64,000 nucleotides of DNA from Verrucomicrobiota bacterium. GTDB taxonomy: Bacteria; Verrucomicrobiota; Verrucomicrobiia; Limisphaerales; JACRJZ01. The notes below the pieces were generated by a model that saw only the letters and a program-made list of their open reading frames with translations, ran no database searches and was not told where the DNA came from. Numbering within the stretch: the stretch's first letter is position 1; each line of letters starts with the position of its first letter. A program made the translations under genes and the position numbers. The DNA is taken from positions 124,001 to 188,000 of the forward strand of contig JACRJZ010000091.1 in NCBI GenBank assembly GCA_016219875.1, written 5' to 3'. Shown piece after piece: positions 52,738-61,514 of this stretch.

Positions 52738-53190
52738 CTACGGTTTGTGCAGCCGGTAGAACCGATGGCCCACCGGCACGGGCTCGACGAAGCAGAGGTT
52801 GGTGGCGCTCGTGGCGTAGGGTGGCGCAATCTCCGTGCATAAGATCGGTGTCGTGGACAAGCTCTCGGTCCAGTGCAGCTTCCACCCCGCCTCGGGTCCT
52901 GGCCAGGAGACGACCACGGTGTTAGTCGTGGTGCGAGTAACGGTGAGCAGCGGGGCGCCCGGCGTTGGCACGGCGGCGAGGATTCCCCAGAACCCTCCGT
53001 GGAGCGTGAACTGGCCCCCGCTCATGGTGCCGGTATCGGGCTGGCCGAGGGTGCCACTCACGGAATATTGGCTGTTGCTGCTGGTGCCGCCACCGCCGTC
53101 GAGGGTGAACCAGTCACTGACGTAGGTTTGGGCCTGGGCGCCTGGTCCGAGGCTGAGAAGGCCCAGAAGGATGAGGCTGGTCGTTTTCAT
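52738..53190 (-). CDS. Small exported protein with IDGGGG/SGTLGQPD core and YRLHKP tail (copy 2)
   Basis: 150 residues from the ATG at 53190, chosen because it opens a clean signal peptide (MKTTSLILLGLLSLGPGAQAQ); an upstream in-frame Met at 53229 would overlap the protease end. Mature part: SDWFTLDGGGGTSSNSQYSVSGTLGQPDTGTMSGGQFTLHGGFWG, then a strand-rich domain (TVTRTTTNTVVVSWPGPEAGWKLHWTES) and the end HRFYRLHKP. It is the paralogue of the protein at 38283. Function unknown; export, small size and position behind the M6-like protease are shared by both copies. The tail domain resembles a small immunoglobulin or fibronectin-like fold, possibly for anchoring. Confidence 0.82.
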   Translation of the reverse strand: MKTTSLILLGLLSLGPGAQAQTYVSDWFTLDGGGGTSSNSQYSVSGTLGQPDTGTMSGGQFTLHGGFWGILAAVPTPGAPLLTVTRTTTNTVVVSWPGPEAGWKLHWTESLSTTPILCTEIAPPYATSATNLCFVEPVPVGHRFYRLHKP

Positions 53191-53225
53191 GTCGGTCGGG
53201 TTTGCGGGGGGTCCAGGTTTCTTGT

Positions 53226-55082
53226 TCATCGTCCGATAATGACGTGTCCGCCATAGGCGCGGAGGCGCATCGCCTTGGTGATGTGCGGGCTGTCGGTGCT
53301 CCGGCTGCTCTTGATGTGGACGTAGCCGCCCGAAGCCACCGCGCCCACTCCCTCGGCCATTTGGTTGTACGGCAGCGAATAGGTGCCGTTCTCCGTGCCC
53401 GTGTAGAAGAAGTCCAACCAGGTGCCCATTTCGCTGGTCCAGTCAATCGTGATGCTGTTCGTGCCCGTCGTAAAGGGCCGCACCTGCACGTTGACGCAGG
53501 CGGGCGTCTGGTCATACCACCACAGCCAGGGTGTGGCGCTGTCGCTCGGCCAGACGGTGCTTTCCCCCCGGCGAAGGTCAGGGTAAGCCTCGGCCTGCAA
53601 GGCCTTGACGGCCCAGAACGCCGGCAAAGTGTACTCCACGCTCATGTCGGCGCTGTGAGTGCCGCCCACGACGCAAAGCCCATTGGTGGTCAACGAGGGC
53701 TGCCCATAGAGCCAGCAGAGAAACAGCGTCTCGCACTTGGTGCAACGCCGCCAATAGTGATGCGCCAGCACGGTGGAATCCGTGATGAGCGTGTAGTCGC
53801 CGGAGGCCGCCGCGTGCGTTCCGCCCCCTGGGCAATTGCTGGCGGCCTGGTTGGGACCGTAGAAGAGGGACTGGCATTTGCTGCAGCGTCTCCAGCCAGA
53901 CTGGCCCGGTTCGGACGTGTCGTTCTTGACCAGGCCGTGATCGTCCCGGAATGGGGTGTGCGTGCCTCCCGCCGAACACTGCCCCGTGGCGGTCGTCCCG
54001 AACATCAAAGACCGGCACTCGGTGCATTCGCGCCAGCCTTGTTCCGCGTCCGGCCAGGAGAGGTCCGCCATCAATGGAGGGCGCTTGCTGGCATTGTGCG
54101 CCACATGCCAGATGACCAATCCGTTGCCCGCCACGTTGGCGTCGTAACCTCCGCCTTCACCCGTGATGTTCCGTGTGCGGTACTCCAGCAAGAAGAACTC
54201 GTCCGCGCCCCGGTTGGTGTCGTAGAGGATGACGGGAGCGGTTACGAGGCCGCGCTGGGCGGCGGGCAGGCTGGCGGTGTCGCCGCTGTTGAGCGGGAAG
54301 AGACGCGGCTGGGACCAGCCCAACTGCATCTTGTGCCAGGCGTCCAAGTGGTAGGTCTGGCCCTGGCTGCAACTCATCAGGCTGAGCATGTTGGCCAGGC
54401 ATTCACCGGTGCCCCAGATGCCGTAGAAGTCGATCGCACCCAAGATGTGCGCCATCTCATGGCACATGGTATCGAAGTAATCCGTGTGAAAGCCGACATA
54501 GACCAAGCCCTCGTAGGGCCGCGATACATTGGGGGGCTTGACATTGGCAACCCCACGCGAGGACAAGCCTCTGTCGTTTGAGAAGAGGGTGATGGCCAGT
54601 TCGCGGTCGGTCACATTGGTGTTGGCCGGGCTGGTATTGTACGACTCCCAGTTGAAGCCGTTCGTCCGCACAGCCCAGTAGATGATGTTAGAGGCATACC
54701 GGCTGTCGTTGTTGATATGCTCGTAGCGGTGCGATTCCGGGAGATGCACTCGAAGCACTCGGGTCGGGGTCCACTGGAAGCGGCCGTTGGAAACCTCCTC
54801 GAAGTAACCATTGGCCGTGCGGGCGCCGGGGCTGACCTCGAAGACGAGGTTGCTGTAGTAGGCGATGTTGGTCCCGTGCGCAAACACCGGACTGGGCGAA
54901 GGGAAATTGGCCAAGATGACCAGCATCGGCCGGGTGACGCCCACCTCGTTGTCCGTCGCCATGCGCCGGTAGCCAAAGTCCGACAGTGTGGCCGCCGATG
55001 CCGGGAGGATTCCGCCCAACCACAGGGCAGGAAGCAAGGAGTCCCAGGCCGAAACTCGTAGCCGGAGAGGGTGCATTTTCAT
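53226..55082 (-). CDS. Exported M6-like metalloprotease with three CxxC repeat units (copy 2)
   Basis: 618 residues, signal peptide near residues 12-30. Zinc motif HEMAH at 208-212 with ILGAIDFYG, i.e. HExxHxxGxxD. The N-terminal DFGYRRMATDNEVGVTRPMLVILANF and the C-terminal AMRLRAYGGHVIIGR match the paralogue at 42162, which is 122 residues shorter. The extra length is a block of three units at about 349-385, 396-432 and 443-485. Each follows the pattern W-R-x-C-x-x-C-x-x-L, then C-x-x-G-G-T-H and a Y/H-x-L strand. Such units look like small zinc ribbon-like or carbohydrate-related repeats found scattered in secreted proteins. The block may provide binding to a target. It follows a fibre gene by 34 nt. 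Confidence 0.85.
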   Translation of the reverse strand: MKMHPLRLRVSAWDSLLPALWLGGILPASAATLSDFGYRRMATDNEVGVTRPMLVILANFPSPSPVFAHGTNIAYYSNLVFEVSPGARTANGYFEEVSNGRFQWTPTRVLRVHLPESHRYEHINNDSRYASNIIYWAVRTNGFNWESYNTSPANTNVTDRELAITLFSNDRGLSSRGVANVKPPNVSRPYEGLVYVGFHTDYFDTMCHEMAHILGAIDFYGIWGTGECLANMLSLMSCSQGQTYHLDAWHKMQLGWSQPRLFPLNSGDTASLPAAQRGLVTAPVILYDTNRGADEFFLLEYRTRNITGEGGGYDANVAGNGLVIWHVAHNASKRPPLMADLSWPDAEQGWRECTECRSLMFGTTATGQCSAGGTHTPFRDDHGLVKNDTSEPGQSGWRRCSKCQSLFYGPNQAASNCPGGGTHAAASGDYTLITDSTVLAHHYWRRCTKCETLFLCWLYGQPSLTTNGLCVVGGTHSADMSVEYTLPAFWAVKALQAEAYPDLRRGESTVWPSDSATPWLWWYDQTPACVNVQVRPFTTGTNSITIDWTSEMGTWLDFFYTGTENGTYSLPYNQMAEGVGAVASGGYVHIKSSRSTDSPHITKAMRLRAYGGHVIIGR

Positions 55083-55116
55083 AGTGGGGCCTTGGAGGGT
55101 GCGTTGCCCGCGCCGG

Positions 55117-57288
55117 CTATTGCAGGCTGACGAGCACCAGCACGAGTCCTTGACCGGCCTCGAGCCGGGTCATGGCTTTGCCCAGGATCGTTCCCGGTGC
55201 TCGGACTGCGTCGGCCGCCTTCATGGCGTGGCCTGGCCGATCAGAGGTCGTCAGGAGATCGCCGGGCTTGACCGGGAAGACGGAGGCATCCACCCAGGCG
55301 AAGACGCGCCCCGACAGGGCCACGTTCTGACCTCCGGGCAGCGTGTTCTCTTGGATCATGCGGATGCCTGGCGCGACGCCGCCAGCACCGCTGACCACGC
55401 CAGCGACGGCGGAATCGTAGGCTCGCGTGCTCAGCCTAAGCTGGCCGGGACGGTGTTCGTCGATGACGACCACCGCGCCTGGACGAATGGATTCACCGGA
55501 CATGGCGAACGGCTCGGCCAAGTCGGCGCCGCCGCGAATGTCCAGGCTCTTGCAGCTCAGCTCATCGGCGCAGTACGTGTACCCAGCGTTGCTGACGCGG
55601 AACACCAAATTGCCTCCGGTGGCGCCGCTGAAGCCCTTGAGAATGTCGCCGGCCGCCTTGTTCACCACCACCACGTTGGCGTCGGAACTGGCCGTGGTTG
55701 AGAAGATGCCGATGCCATTGCTGGCGTTGGTCACGTAGAGAGCTGGGTTGGCCGTTCCCGTGCCCGATCCTTCGACGCGGGCGTTGCCCACCACGTGCAA
55801 CTGCTGCTGCGGAGAGGCGGTGCCAACGCCCACGCGATCCTGGCCCTGGTTGACAAAGAGCGTCTGCCCGTCGGCGGGGAACCGCACGGTGTTGTTCCCG
55901 TAGTCCCAGCCCTGCAGGTTCCGATAGCCATGGGAACCGTCGTAGCCGTACAGCCAGAGCGCCGTGCCGCCGCCACGATGGGACCAGACGAACTCGGCGT
56001 TGGAGGCGGAAAGCACGCCGGTCTTCTTGAGGACCAAGTTGTCGTTGTTGCCCGAAGCGGCGATTTGGATGGTCGTGACGCCCCGCACGTCCAGCTTGCT
56101 CTCCGGCGAGGTCGTACCGATCCCCAGATCGCCCGACGAGATGATCTGATCACCGGTGAACGTATTGCCGCCGCTGCGCAAGGCTACGTTGGCGCTCAAG
56201 CGGCCGTCCGCGACAGTGCCGGAGGCCAGGGCCGAGGCGTTCAAGGCGCTCAGGCTGGAGCCGCTGCCGGAGAAAGCCGCCGCCGTGACCGTGCCGTTGG
56301 CCCGCACGTCACGCGCATAGATGTTCATGTACTCGAGGCGGGCTTGGTTGTAGAAGCCGATGTTGGTCACGACGCTCTGGAAACTGCCCATCTGGACATC
56401 GTGACCCGCGCCATCGCTGCCCAGGTAAACCTGCTCGTGGCCGGCCCCTTCCACCAAAGCGTAGCTGCCATTGATGTGAAGCTTCTGTTGGGGAGCATTG
56501 GTGCCGAGGCCGACATTGCCGCCTTGTCTCAGGGTCAGAATTGCTTGGTTGTCGGTGCCCAGCGTGAGCGTGGAGTTGGCTTCGTTCCCGTCGGAGTCCG
56601 ACCCGATGTAGAAGGAGTTGCTGATCGTGGTGCTGGGACCCGCCGGGCCCGCGGGGCCGGCCGGGCCCACCGATCCCGGCGGACCTGCTGCCACGGTGGC
56701 AGCGATCTGGAGGGTCTGGCCTTGGGGTGTAATCAGGATGTTGCTGCCCGCGCTGAGTGTGACGGCGTCTTTCAAGCCGTTCAGGCTCTTGACGACTTGT
56801 CCGCTGGCCAGTTTGTCCTCCGTGAGCGTGCCGTTGGCGATGCCCGCGCCCGTGACCGAAAGCAGTGCCACGCTCAAGGCTGTGTTGGCGGAACCGGCCG
56901 TGCCCGCCGTCGGGGCGTAGAGCGCATAGGGCGCGGGGGTGAGCGGTTGGCGCGGGGTGAGCAGGTTCCAGAAGCCGCTGCCGTTGGAGGCCACCGCCAG
57001 TTGCAGCCATCGGGCGTCACCGCCAAAGAGGCCCGGCCCGAAGTCCAGCGTTGTGCTGAACAGGCCGTTGCTCACCATGACGGTGCTGCTCAAGATCGGG
57101 CCGACGGGCGCGCCGTCGCTGGGCGCGTCGAAGACCGAGAATCGAAAATCGAAAACGCCTTGGGCGGGCTGGCCGCCGTCGCTGAGCCGGCCTTGGTAGG
57201 TGAAGGCCGTGCCGAGCGGAGCGGCGCTGACGCTGCCAACAAGGAGGACCGCCATGGCGGCGAGGTTCGGCAGATGTTTTCTATTCAT
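55117..57288 (-). CDS. Exported collagen-like fibre protein with GADLAEPF-type C-terminal domain
   Basis: 723 residues. A signal peptide (MNRKHLPNLAAMAVLLVGSVSA) precedes the shared GTAFTYQGRLSDGGQPAQG region. At about residues 200-216 a short collagen-like run GPPGSVGPAGPAGPAGP occurs, followed by phage tail-fibre-like segments (NVGLGTNAPQQKLHINGSY, DLGIGTTSPESKLDV, RVGVGTASPQQQLHV), each typical of the blade repeats of bacterial and phage fibres. The C-terminal 140 residues (GGADLAEPFAMSGESIRPGAVVVID, VAGVVSGAGGV, NVALSGRVFAW, VKPGDLLTTSDRPGHAM, GLVLVLVSLQ) equal those of the protein at 43692. It probably trimerises. It is the first gene after the second kinase and has the CTGTAAC box about 100 nt upstream. 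Confidence 0.83.
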   Translation of the reverse strand: MNRKHLPNLAAMAVLLVGSVSAAPLGTAFTYQGRLSDGGQPAQGVFDFRFSVFDAPSDGAPVGPILSSTVMVSNGLFSTTLDFGPGLFGGDARWLQLAVASNGSGFWNLLTPRQPLTPAPYALYAPTAGTAGSANTALSVALLSVTGAGIANGTLTEDKLASGQVVKSLNGLKDAVTLSAGSNILITPQGQTLQIAATVAAGPPGSVGPAGPAGPAGPSTTISNSFYIGSDSDGNEANSTLTLGTDNQAILTLRQGGNVGLGTNAPQQKLHINGSYALVEGAGHEQVYLGSDGAGHDVQMGSFQSVVTNIGFYNQARLEYMNIYARDVRANGTVTAAAFSGSGSSLSALNASALASGTVADGRLSANVALRSGGNTFTGDQIISSGDLGIGTTSPESKLDVRGVTTIQIAASGNNDNLVLKKTGVLSASNAEFVWSHRGGGTALWLYGYDGSHGYRNLQGWDYGNNTVRFPADGQTLFVNQGQDRVGVGTASPQQQLHVVGNARVEGSGTGTANPALYVTNASNGIGIFSTTASSDANVVVVNKAAGDILKGFSGATGGNLVFRVSNAGYTYCADELSCKSLDIRGGADLAEPFAMSGESIRPGAVVVIDEHRPGQLRLSTRAYDSAVAGVVSGAGGVAPGIRMIQENTLPGGQNVALSGRVFAWVDASVFPVKPGDLLTTSDRPGHAMKAADAVRAPGTILGKAMTRLEAGQGLVLVLVSLQ

Positions 57289-57391
57289 GGCATGATGATG
57301 GTTGACGGTCTGTTGCTGGACTCATCCCAGACACGCGCTTGTCGCTTCTGCCAACCTGGCAGCCGACCGTTCCAGGACAGGTCCATCTGGG

Positions 57392-57420
57392 GTTACAGCA
57401 AACCGACACCAAGGTTACAG
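57392..57420 (-). promoter_or_regulatory. CTGTAACCTT-N12-CTGTAAC box upstream of the collagen-like fibre gene
   Basis: On the minus strand CTGTAACCTT is followed after 12 nt by a second CTGTAAC, a period of 22 nt. It ends 104 nt before the fibre start. The same arrangement and period occurs before the second kinase gene (61479-61507). The spacing suits an ECF-type -35/-10 pair or a repressor/activator direct repeat. Confidence 0.55.
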
Positions 57421-57473
57421 GGAATCGGGCTTGAGCCTCAGAACTCCTGAGCCGTGGAATTGGCTTGGGCCGC

Positions 57474-57535
57474 CCGGTGAGGGCACCGGGCCTACTAGGG
57501 TCGCGCGAGCTGTAGGCCGGGTCCCCTGACCCGGC
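57474..57535. repeat. Small palindrome pair in the 57289-57624 spacer
   Basis: gggcaccgggcctac (57481-57495) pairs partly with gtaggccgggtcccc (57512-57526), and each half is itself a small hairpin (ccggtgagggcaccgg, ccgggtcccctgacccgg). Apart from this and the CTGTAAC box the spacer holds nothing I can identify. Confidence 0.6.
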
Positions 57536-57624
57536 GTCCCACGATCCACCCCGATTCCATGAAACCGTGCAATCTCCCTTGCCGGATCAGGAAGTCTTGA
57601 GCCTGACGGTCGCGGGCAGCGGGA

Positions 57625-60600
57625 TTACTCCTCGGCCGTGATCGCGATCAGGAAGGGGGCGGCGTCCTTGCGGGCAGAGAGGAAGTCAAGTGTGGCGACT
57701 TCGACGTTGGGAAACGGATTCGTCCATGTAGCCATGAAGAGGTACTTCGGAGACTCTGTTCTCGGGTCAAGCCGGGTCCAGGCCACCACGGCGTCCGCCA
57801 ACTGGGGCTTCACTTTTTCACGAGGAAACCAGTTGGCGATGTTTGCGCCAAAGATCAGAGGAAACTCTTGCTCCTGCCCGTCTGCGTAGCGGAGCCGGTA
57901 ACTGCCCACTTGTGTGCCGGGAGGTTCGTCCCAGCCGGTCGCATGGAGAAAGTGAAGTCGTCGGCATTTCCGCCCGACGGCGATCCCCGTGACTTCATCC
58001 GGGAAGTCGGATACGGAGCGTTCCAATTGCAGGCCCGTCAATTGCACCACTCCGCGAGCGTCGAACTCCACTCCGGCCCAGGTCTGGCGACCGGCGGACA
58101 ACATGGCCAGGCTGTTGTCGCTGCCCGGAGCCCGGCTGTGGAAGTTCTCCGTCAACGCCGCGTTGTAGCGGGCGGTCAGATCAATCAAGTGTGCCGGCAC
58201 GTCTGCAGCACGGGGCGGAATATCCGGACGCGGGCGGGCATTCACCGTGATCTGCAACGGGGGAGTATGGGGAGAAGCCGGGAGAACAGGCAGCGCCGGT
58301 GCCAGCCAGTCGAGATTTATGCGGGCCAGTTGCTCGCGCACTTCGCGAAGGTTCCAGACGCGAACGCCGCGCGCATCGAGCGACACCGCCAATTGTGCCC
58401 CGTCGGGACTGAAGGCCAGCCCGCTGATCCACTCGGCATCGGGCGGTTCGAGCGAGGCGATCTCTCCACCGGTCGGCGGGTCCACCAAGCGGACCCGGTT
58501 GCGAGAGAAAGTCAGAGCCAGCATCCGGCCGTCTCTCGAAAAGGCCATGACTCCGGGGAAGTCCCCGCCGCCTTCTCGCTGCAATTGCCACCTCGGGTGC
58601 CAGTCCCCCAGCGACCACAGACAATACTCCTCTCCAGTTCCGGTCAGGATGTGCCGGCCATCCGGGCTGAGGGCTACCGTCGTGCTGCCCGAAGTCTTCA
58701 GCACCGCCGCGCGTTCCCCGGTTTGTGCGTTCCACACGACGGCCCCCCAGTCGTGCCAATTGCCGGCGGCCACCCAGCGGCCATCCGCACTCAGGGCCAC
58801 GTCCTGCAAGCGCGCTTGGGACAGCGTGGCCCGCAGCTTCCGGGTGTGCCGTTCCCACACCTGCAGAATGCGCTGATCGTAAATCTCCGCCGCCAACGTC
58901 CGACCGTCCCGACTCAGCGCCGCTTTGCGGACGCGATGCCCGGTCGCGTCGAACAGCGGTTCCTGTGGGCCGAGCCTGGCCGAGTGTGCCGCGGCAGAAT
59001 CGGGAAGACTCCAGGGCCAGCGATGAATACCCTGCAGACTGCAGGTCATCAGGCTGCCGTCGTCTTCCGCGAACCACACCGACTCGCATCGGCCCAGACG
59101 CAAGAACCCCGCCGCGGTGAGCGACCGTGCATCCCAGAGTCCAACGCCGCCTTCGAACCCCGCGGCCAGCAACCGACCATCGAGACTGAAGGCCACCGCA
59201 CTCCACTTGGGAGGTGAAGTGAGGGCCGGAGCAAATGGCAGTGTCTGGTATTCCGCGCCGGCGCTGAATTCCCACAGGCCAAGCTGCTGGCCGCTCTTAA
59301 ACGCCAATCGTCGGCCGTCCTGGCTGAACGAAAGAGGTTCAGTCCCTGGCACGACTAACACCGGCTTCCCGGCAGCGACATCCCACAGGCGGGTGGCTCC
59401 GTCGTAACCCCACGAAGCCAGCATTTGACCGCCGGGATGGAACAGCACCCGATCCAGGACGGTCTCGACCTTCTCTGACGATTCGCGCAGCCGCCAGGTG
59501 CGGGTGTCGTAGAGGTGGATGCGTCCGTCGGTGCCGGCGACGGCCAACAAGGATCCGCTGGGATGCCAAGCCATCATGCGCGGGACCGTGATGAGTTGAA
59601 GATGCGTGGCGGTCTTGGAGGAGAGATTCCACACTTGGAGCGAGGCCGGATCATTGCATGAAATGGCAAGTTGCCGGCCGTCGTCGGAGAAGCGCAGCCA
59701 GGCCGTCCGGCCCAGTGCGGCTGACAACACGCTGCGGCTGCCCGTTTGCAGGTCGTGAATCACCAGGGTTCGATCCGGCTGGTCCGCCGCCAACCAGCGA
59801 CTGTCACGACTAAACTCGAGCGCCGGGCTTTCGCGGGTGGGGAATTCCATCTTCAGCCGGTGCGAACTGACGTCCCACAGGCACACGCGCCCGGATTGAT
59901 GCTTGGTCGCAAGCCATTTGCCGTCGGGACTGAGGCACCGATGGAAGAAAGGATCGCCCGCGGTGCCAAACCTCGCGAGCTCCCGGCCATCGCTTGTTTG
60001 CTGCAAGCAAGCGTTGCTGCCGAAATCGCTGAGGACATACTGCCGCAGTTCCGCATCAAAGGAGACGGGATCAATGGGATTGACGAGTGCCGGCCATTGT
60101 CGGATGGGCCGCACGTCAGCCAACGCGAGCGAGGCGATGACTTCATTGCGCAGTTGCAGCCTGTTCGATTCCGCCAAGCCAAGCTGTGGCGCCAACTCGG
60201 ACGCCTGGGCCAGAACCTGAAGGCTCTCAAAGCGGCGTCCCATGCGTCCGCTCCAGCGGCCAGCCTGGGCCTGGGCCACCAGAGCTTTGTGCAGCCGGGC
60301 TTGGGCTTCCCGCTTGGCTTGTCTCAACCAGAGCGCGCTGGTCAGGGAGCCGATGGCAATGACCAGAAGAAGGAGTGTCGCGGTCAGCGCCAAGCCCGCG
60401 GCCAACCGGTTCCGCCGGCTCCAGCGCGCGAGCTTCTCGAGTCCGCCCAAAGGCCGGGCCTGAATCGGTTCGTCGCACAACAAACGGTCCAGTTCCTCGC
60501 CGAGGGCCTTGGCGGATGGATAGCGATGGCGAGGGTCTTTCTCCAGACACTTCAGGCAAATGGTTTCCAGGTCCCGCGGGACACTGGGATTCAACAAGCG

Positions 60601-61455
60601 CGGCGAGACCGGCTCATGGTAGGAAACCTGTTGCAGCACTCCCGCCAAGTTCTCCGCCTGAAACGGCGGACGCCCTGTCACCAAATGGTAAAGAACGGCG
60701 CCCAGTGAATACACGTCGCTCCCGGGCCCGACTTCGCGGTGGCGTCCTTCCGCCTGTTCCGGCGAAAGGTAGTTCGGCGAGCCCAAGACCTGCCCGGTCT
60801 GGGTCAGGTCTGGATCGGAAGTCAGGCGCTTGGCCAGGCCGAAGTCCGTGATTCTCGGCTGGTCGGACTCGTCGATCAGGATGTTCGACGGCTTGAGGTC
60901 GCGGTGCAGCAAGCCGCGCTCATGAGCATACTGAACGGCTTGGGCGATGGTGCGGACATAGCCCGCAGCACGGCCGGCCGGAAGCGGCGCCTTCTGGACC
61001 AATTCCGCCAGGTCGCGGCCGGGCACAAAGTCCATCGAAAAATAGTGCTGCCCATCCCGCTCACCCACTTCATGGATGGCCACGATGTTCGGATGCTGCA
61101 AACTGCCCGCGGCCTCCGCCTCCGCCTTGAAGCGCTGGACGTATTCCGCTCTCGCGAATTGCCCGGCCAGCATCATCTTCACGGCCACGATGCGGTTGAG
61201 GCTGACTTGCCGGGCCTTGTACACCACCCCCATGCCGCCGCAGGCGATTTCCTCCAGCAGTTCGTAGTCGCCGAAACGCCGGGGCAACACGGTTCCGGAC
61301 GCCGGACTTCCGTCACGTCCATCCGATGGCGCGGCCCCAGTGGCCCGAGCCACCGCCGCGGCCGGCGACAGTCCGTCACTCAACATGCACACGGGGCACA
61401 TCCCCGCCGAGTTGATGCTGGCGAGTTTGGCGCCGCAGTTTTCGCAAGTGCGCAT
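57625..61455 (-). CDS. Ser/Thr protein kinase with N-terminal zinc ribbon, WD40 repeats and C-terminal beta domain (module 2)
   Basis: 1276 residues from the ATG at 61455. Zinc ribbon CENCGAKL...CPVCML (residues 4-25); kinase EIACGGMGVVYKAR, VAVKMMLAG, HRDLKPSNILI, ITDFGLAKRL, GSPNYLSPEQAEGR and SDVYSLGAVLYHLVTG, all catalytic residues intact. A membrane helix (AAGLALTATLLLLVIAIGSLTSALWL, about 350-375) is followed by a charged linker and about twelve WD40 blades. The last 190 residues form a separate domain (DLTARYNAALTENFH, GVEFDARGVVQLTGLQL, HATGWDEPPGTQVGSYRLRYADGQEQEFPLIFG) that I know only as recurrent in such Verrucomicrobiota kinases. Upstream lies its sigma gene, with the CTGTAAC box between them. 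Confidence 0.9.
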   Translation of the reverse strand: MRTCENCGAKLASINSAGMCPVCMLSDGLSPAAAVARATGAAPSDGRDGSPASGTVLPRRFGDYELLEEIACGGMGVVYKARQVSLNRIVAVKMMLAGQFARAEYVQRFKAEAEAAGSLQHPNIVAIHEVGERDGQHYFSMDFVPGRDLAELVQKAPLPAGRAAGYVRTIAQAVQYAHERGLLHRDLKPSNILIDESDQPRITDFGLAKRLTSDPDLTQTGQVLGSPNYLSPEQAEGRHREVGPGSDVYSLGAVLYHLVTGRPPFQAENLAGVLQQVSYHEPVSPRLLNPSVPRDLETICLKCLEKDPRHRYPSAKALGEELDRLLCDEPIQARPLGGLEKLARWSRRNRLAAGLALTATLLLLVIAIGSLTSALWLRQAKREAQARLHKALVAQAQAGRWSGRMGRRFESLQVLAQASELAPQLGLAESNRLQLRNEVIASLALADVRPIRQWPALVNPIDPVSFDAELRQYVLSDFGSNACLQQTSDGRELARFGTAGDPFFHRCLSPDGKWLATKHQSGRVCLWDVSSHRLKMEFPTRESPALEFSRDSRWLAADQPDRTLVIHDLQTGSRSVLSAALGRTAWLRFSDDGRQLAISCNDPASLQVWNLSSKTATHLQLITVPRMMAWHPSGSLLAVAGTDGRIHLYDTRTWRLRESSEKVETVLDRVLFHPGGQMLASWGYDGATRLWDVAAGKPVLVVPGTEPLSFSQDGRRLAFKSGQQLGLWEFSAGAEYQTLPFAPALTSPPKWSAVAFSLDGRLLAAGFEGGVGLWDARSLTAAGFLRLGRCESVWFAEDDGSLMTCSLQGIHRWPWSLPDSAAAHSARLGPQEPLFDATGHRVRKAALSRDGRTLAAEIYDQRILQVWERHTRKLRATLSQARLQDVALSADGRWVAAGNWHDWGAVVWNAQTGERAAVLKTSGSTTVALSPDGRHILTGTGEEYCLWSLGDWHPRWQLQREGGGDFPGVMAFSRDGRMLALTFSRNRVRLVDPPTGGEIASLEPPDAEWISGLAFSPDGAQLAVSLDARGVRVWNLREVREQLARINLDWLAPALPVLPASPHTPPLQITVNARPRPDIPPRAADVPAHLIDLTARYNAALTENFHSRAPGSDNSLAMLSAGRQTWAGVEFDARGVVQLTGLQLERSVSDFPDEVTGIAVGRKCRRLHFLHATGWDEPPGTQVGSYRLRYADGQEQEFPLIFGANIANWFPREKVKPQLADAVVAWTRLDPRTESPKYLFMATWTNPFPNVEVATLDFLSARKDAAPFLIAITAEE

Positions 61456-61478
61456 GACTGTCAGGAATCCCAATTCAT

Positions 61479-61507
61479 GTTACAGACGACGCGGAGAAAG
61501 GTTACAG
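61479..61507 (-). promoter_or_regulatory. CTGTAACCTT-N12-CTGTAAC box between ECF sigma and kinase genes
   Basis: On the minus strand the two CTGTAAC units start 22 nt apart, the first extended to CTGTAACCTT, exactly as at 57392-57420. The proximal unit lies 24 nt before the kinase start, so if it is a -10 element the leader would be about 17 nt. A GGGA stretch lies between. It fills the 59-nt gap behind the sigma gene. Confidence 0.6.
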
Positions 61508-61514
61508 CGCCGTG

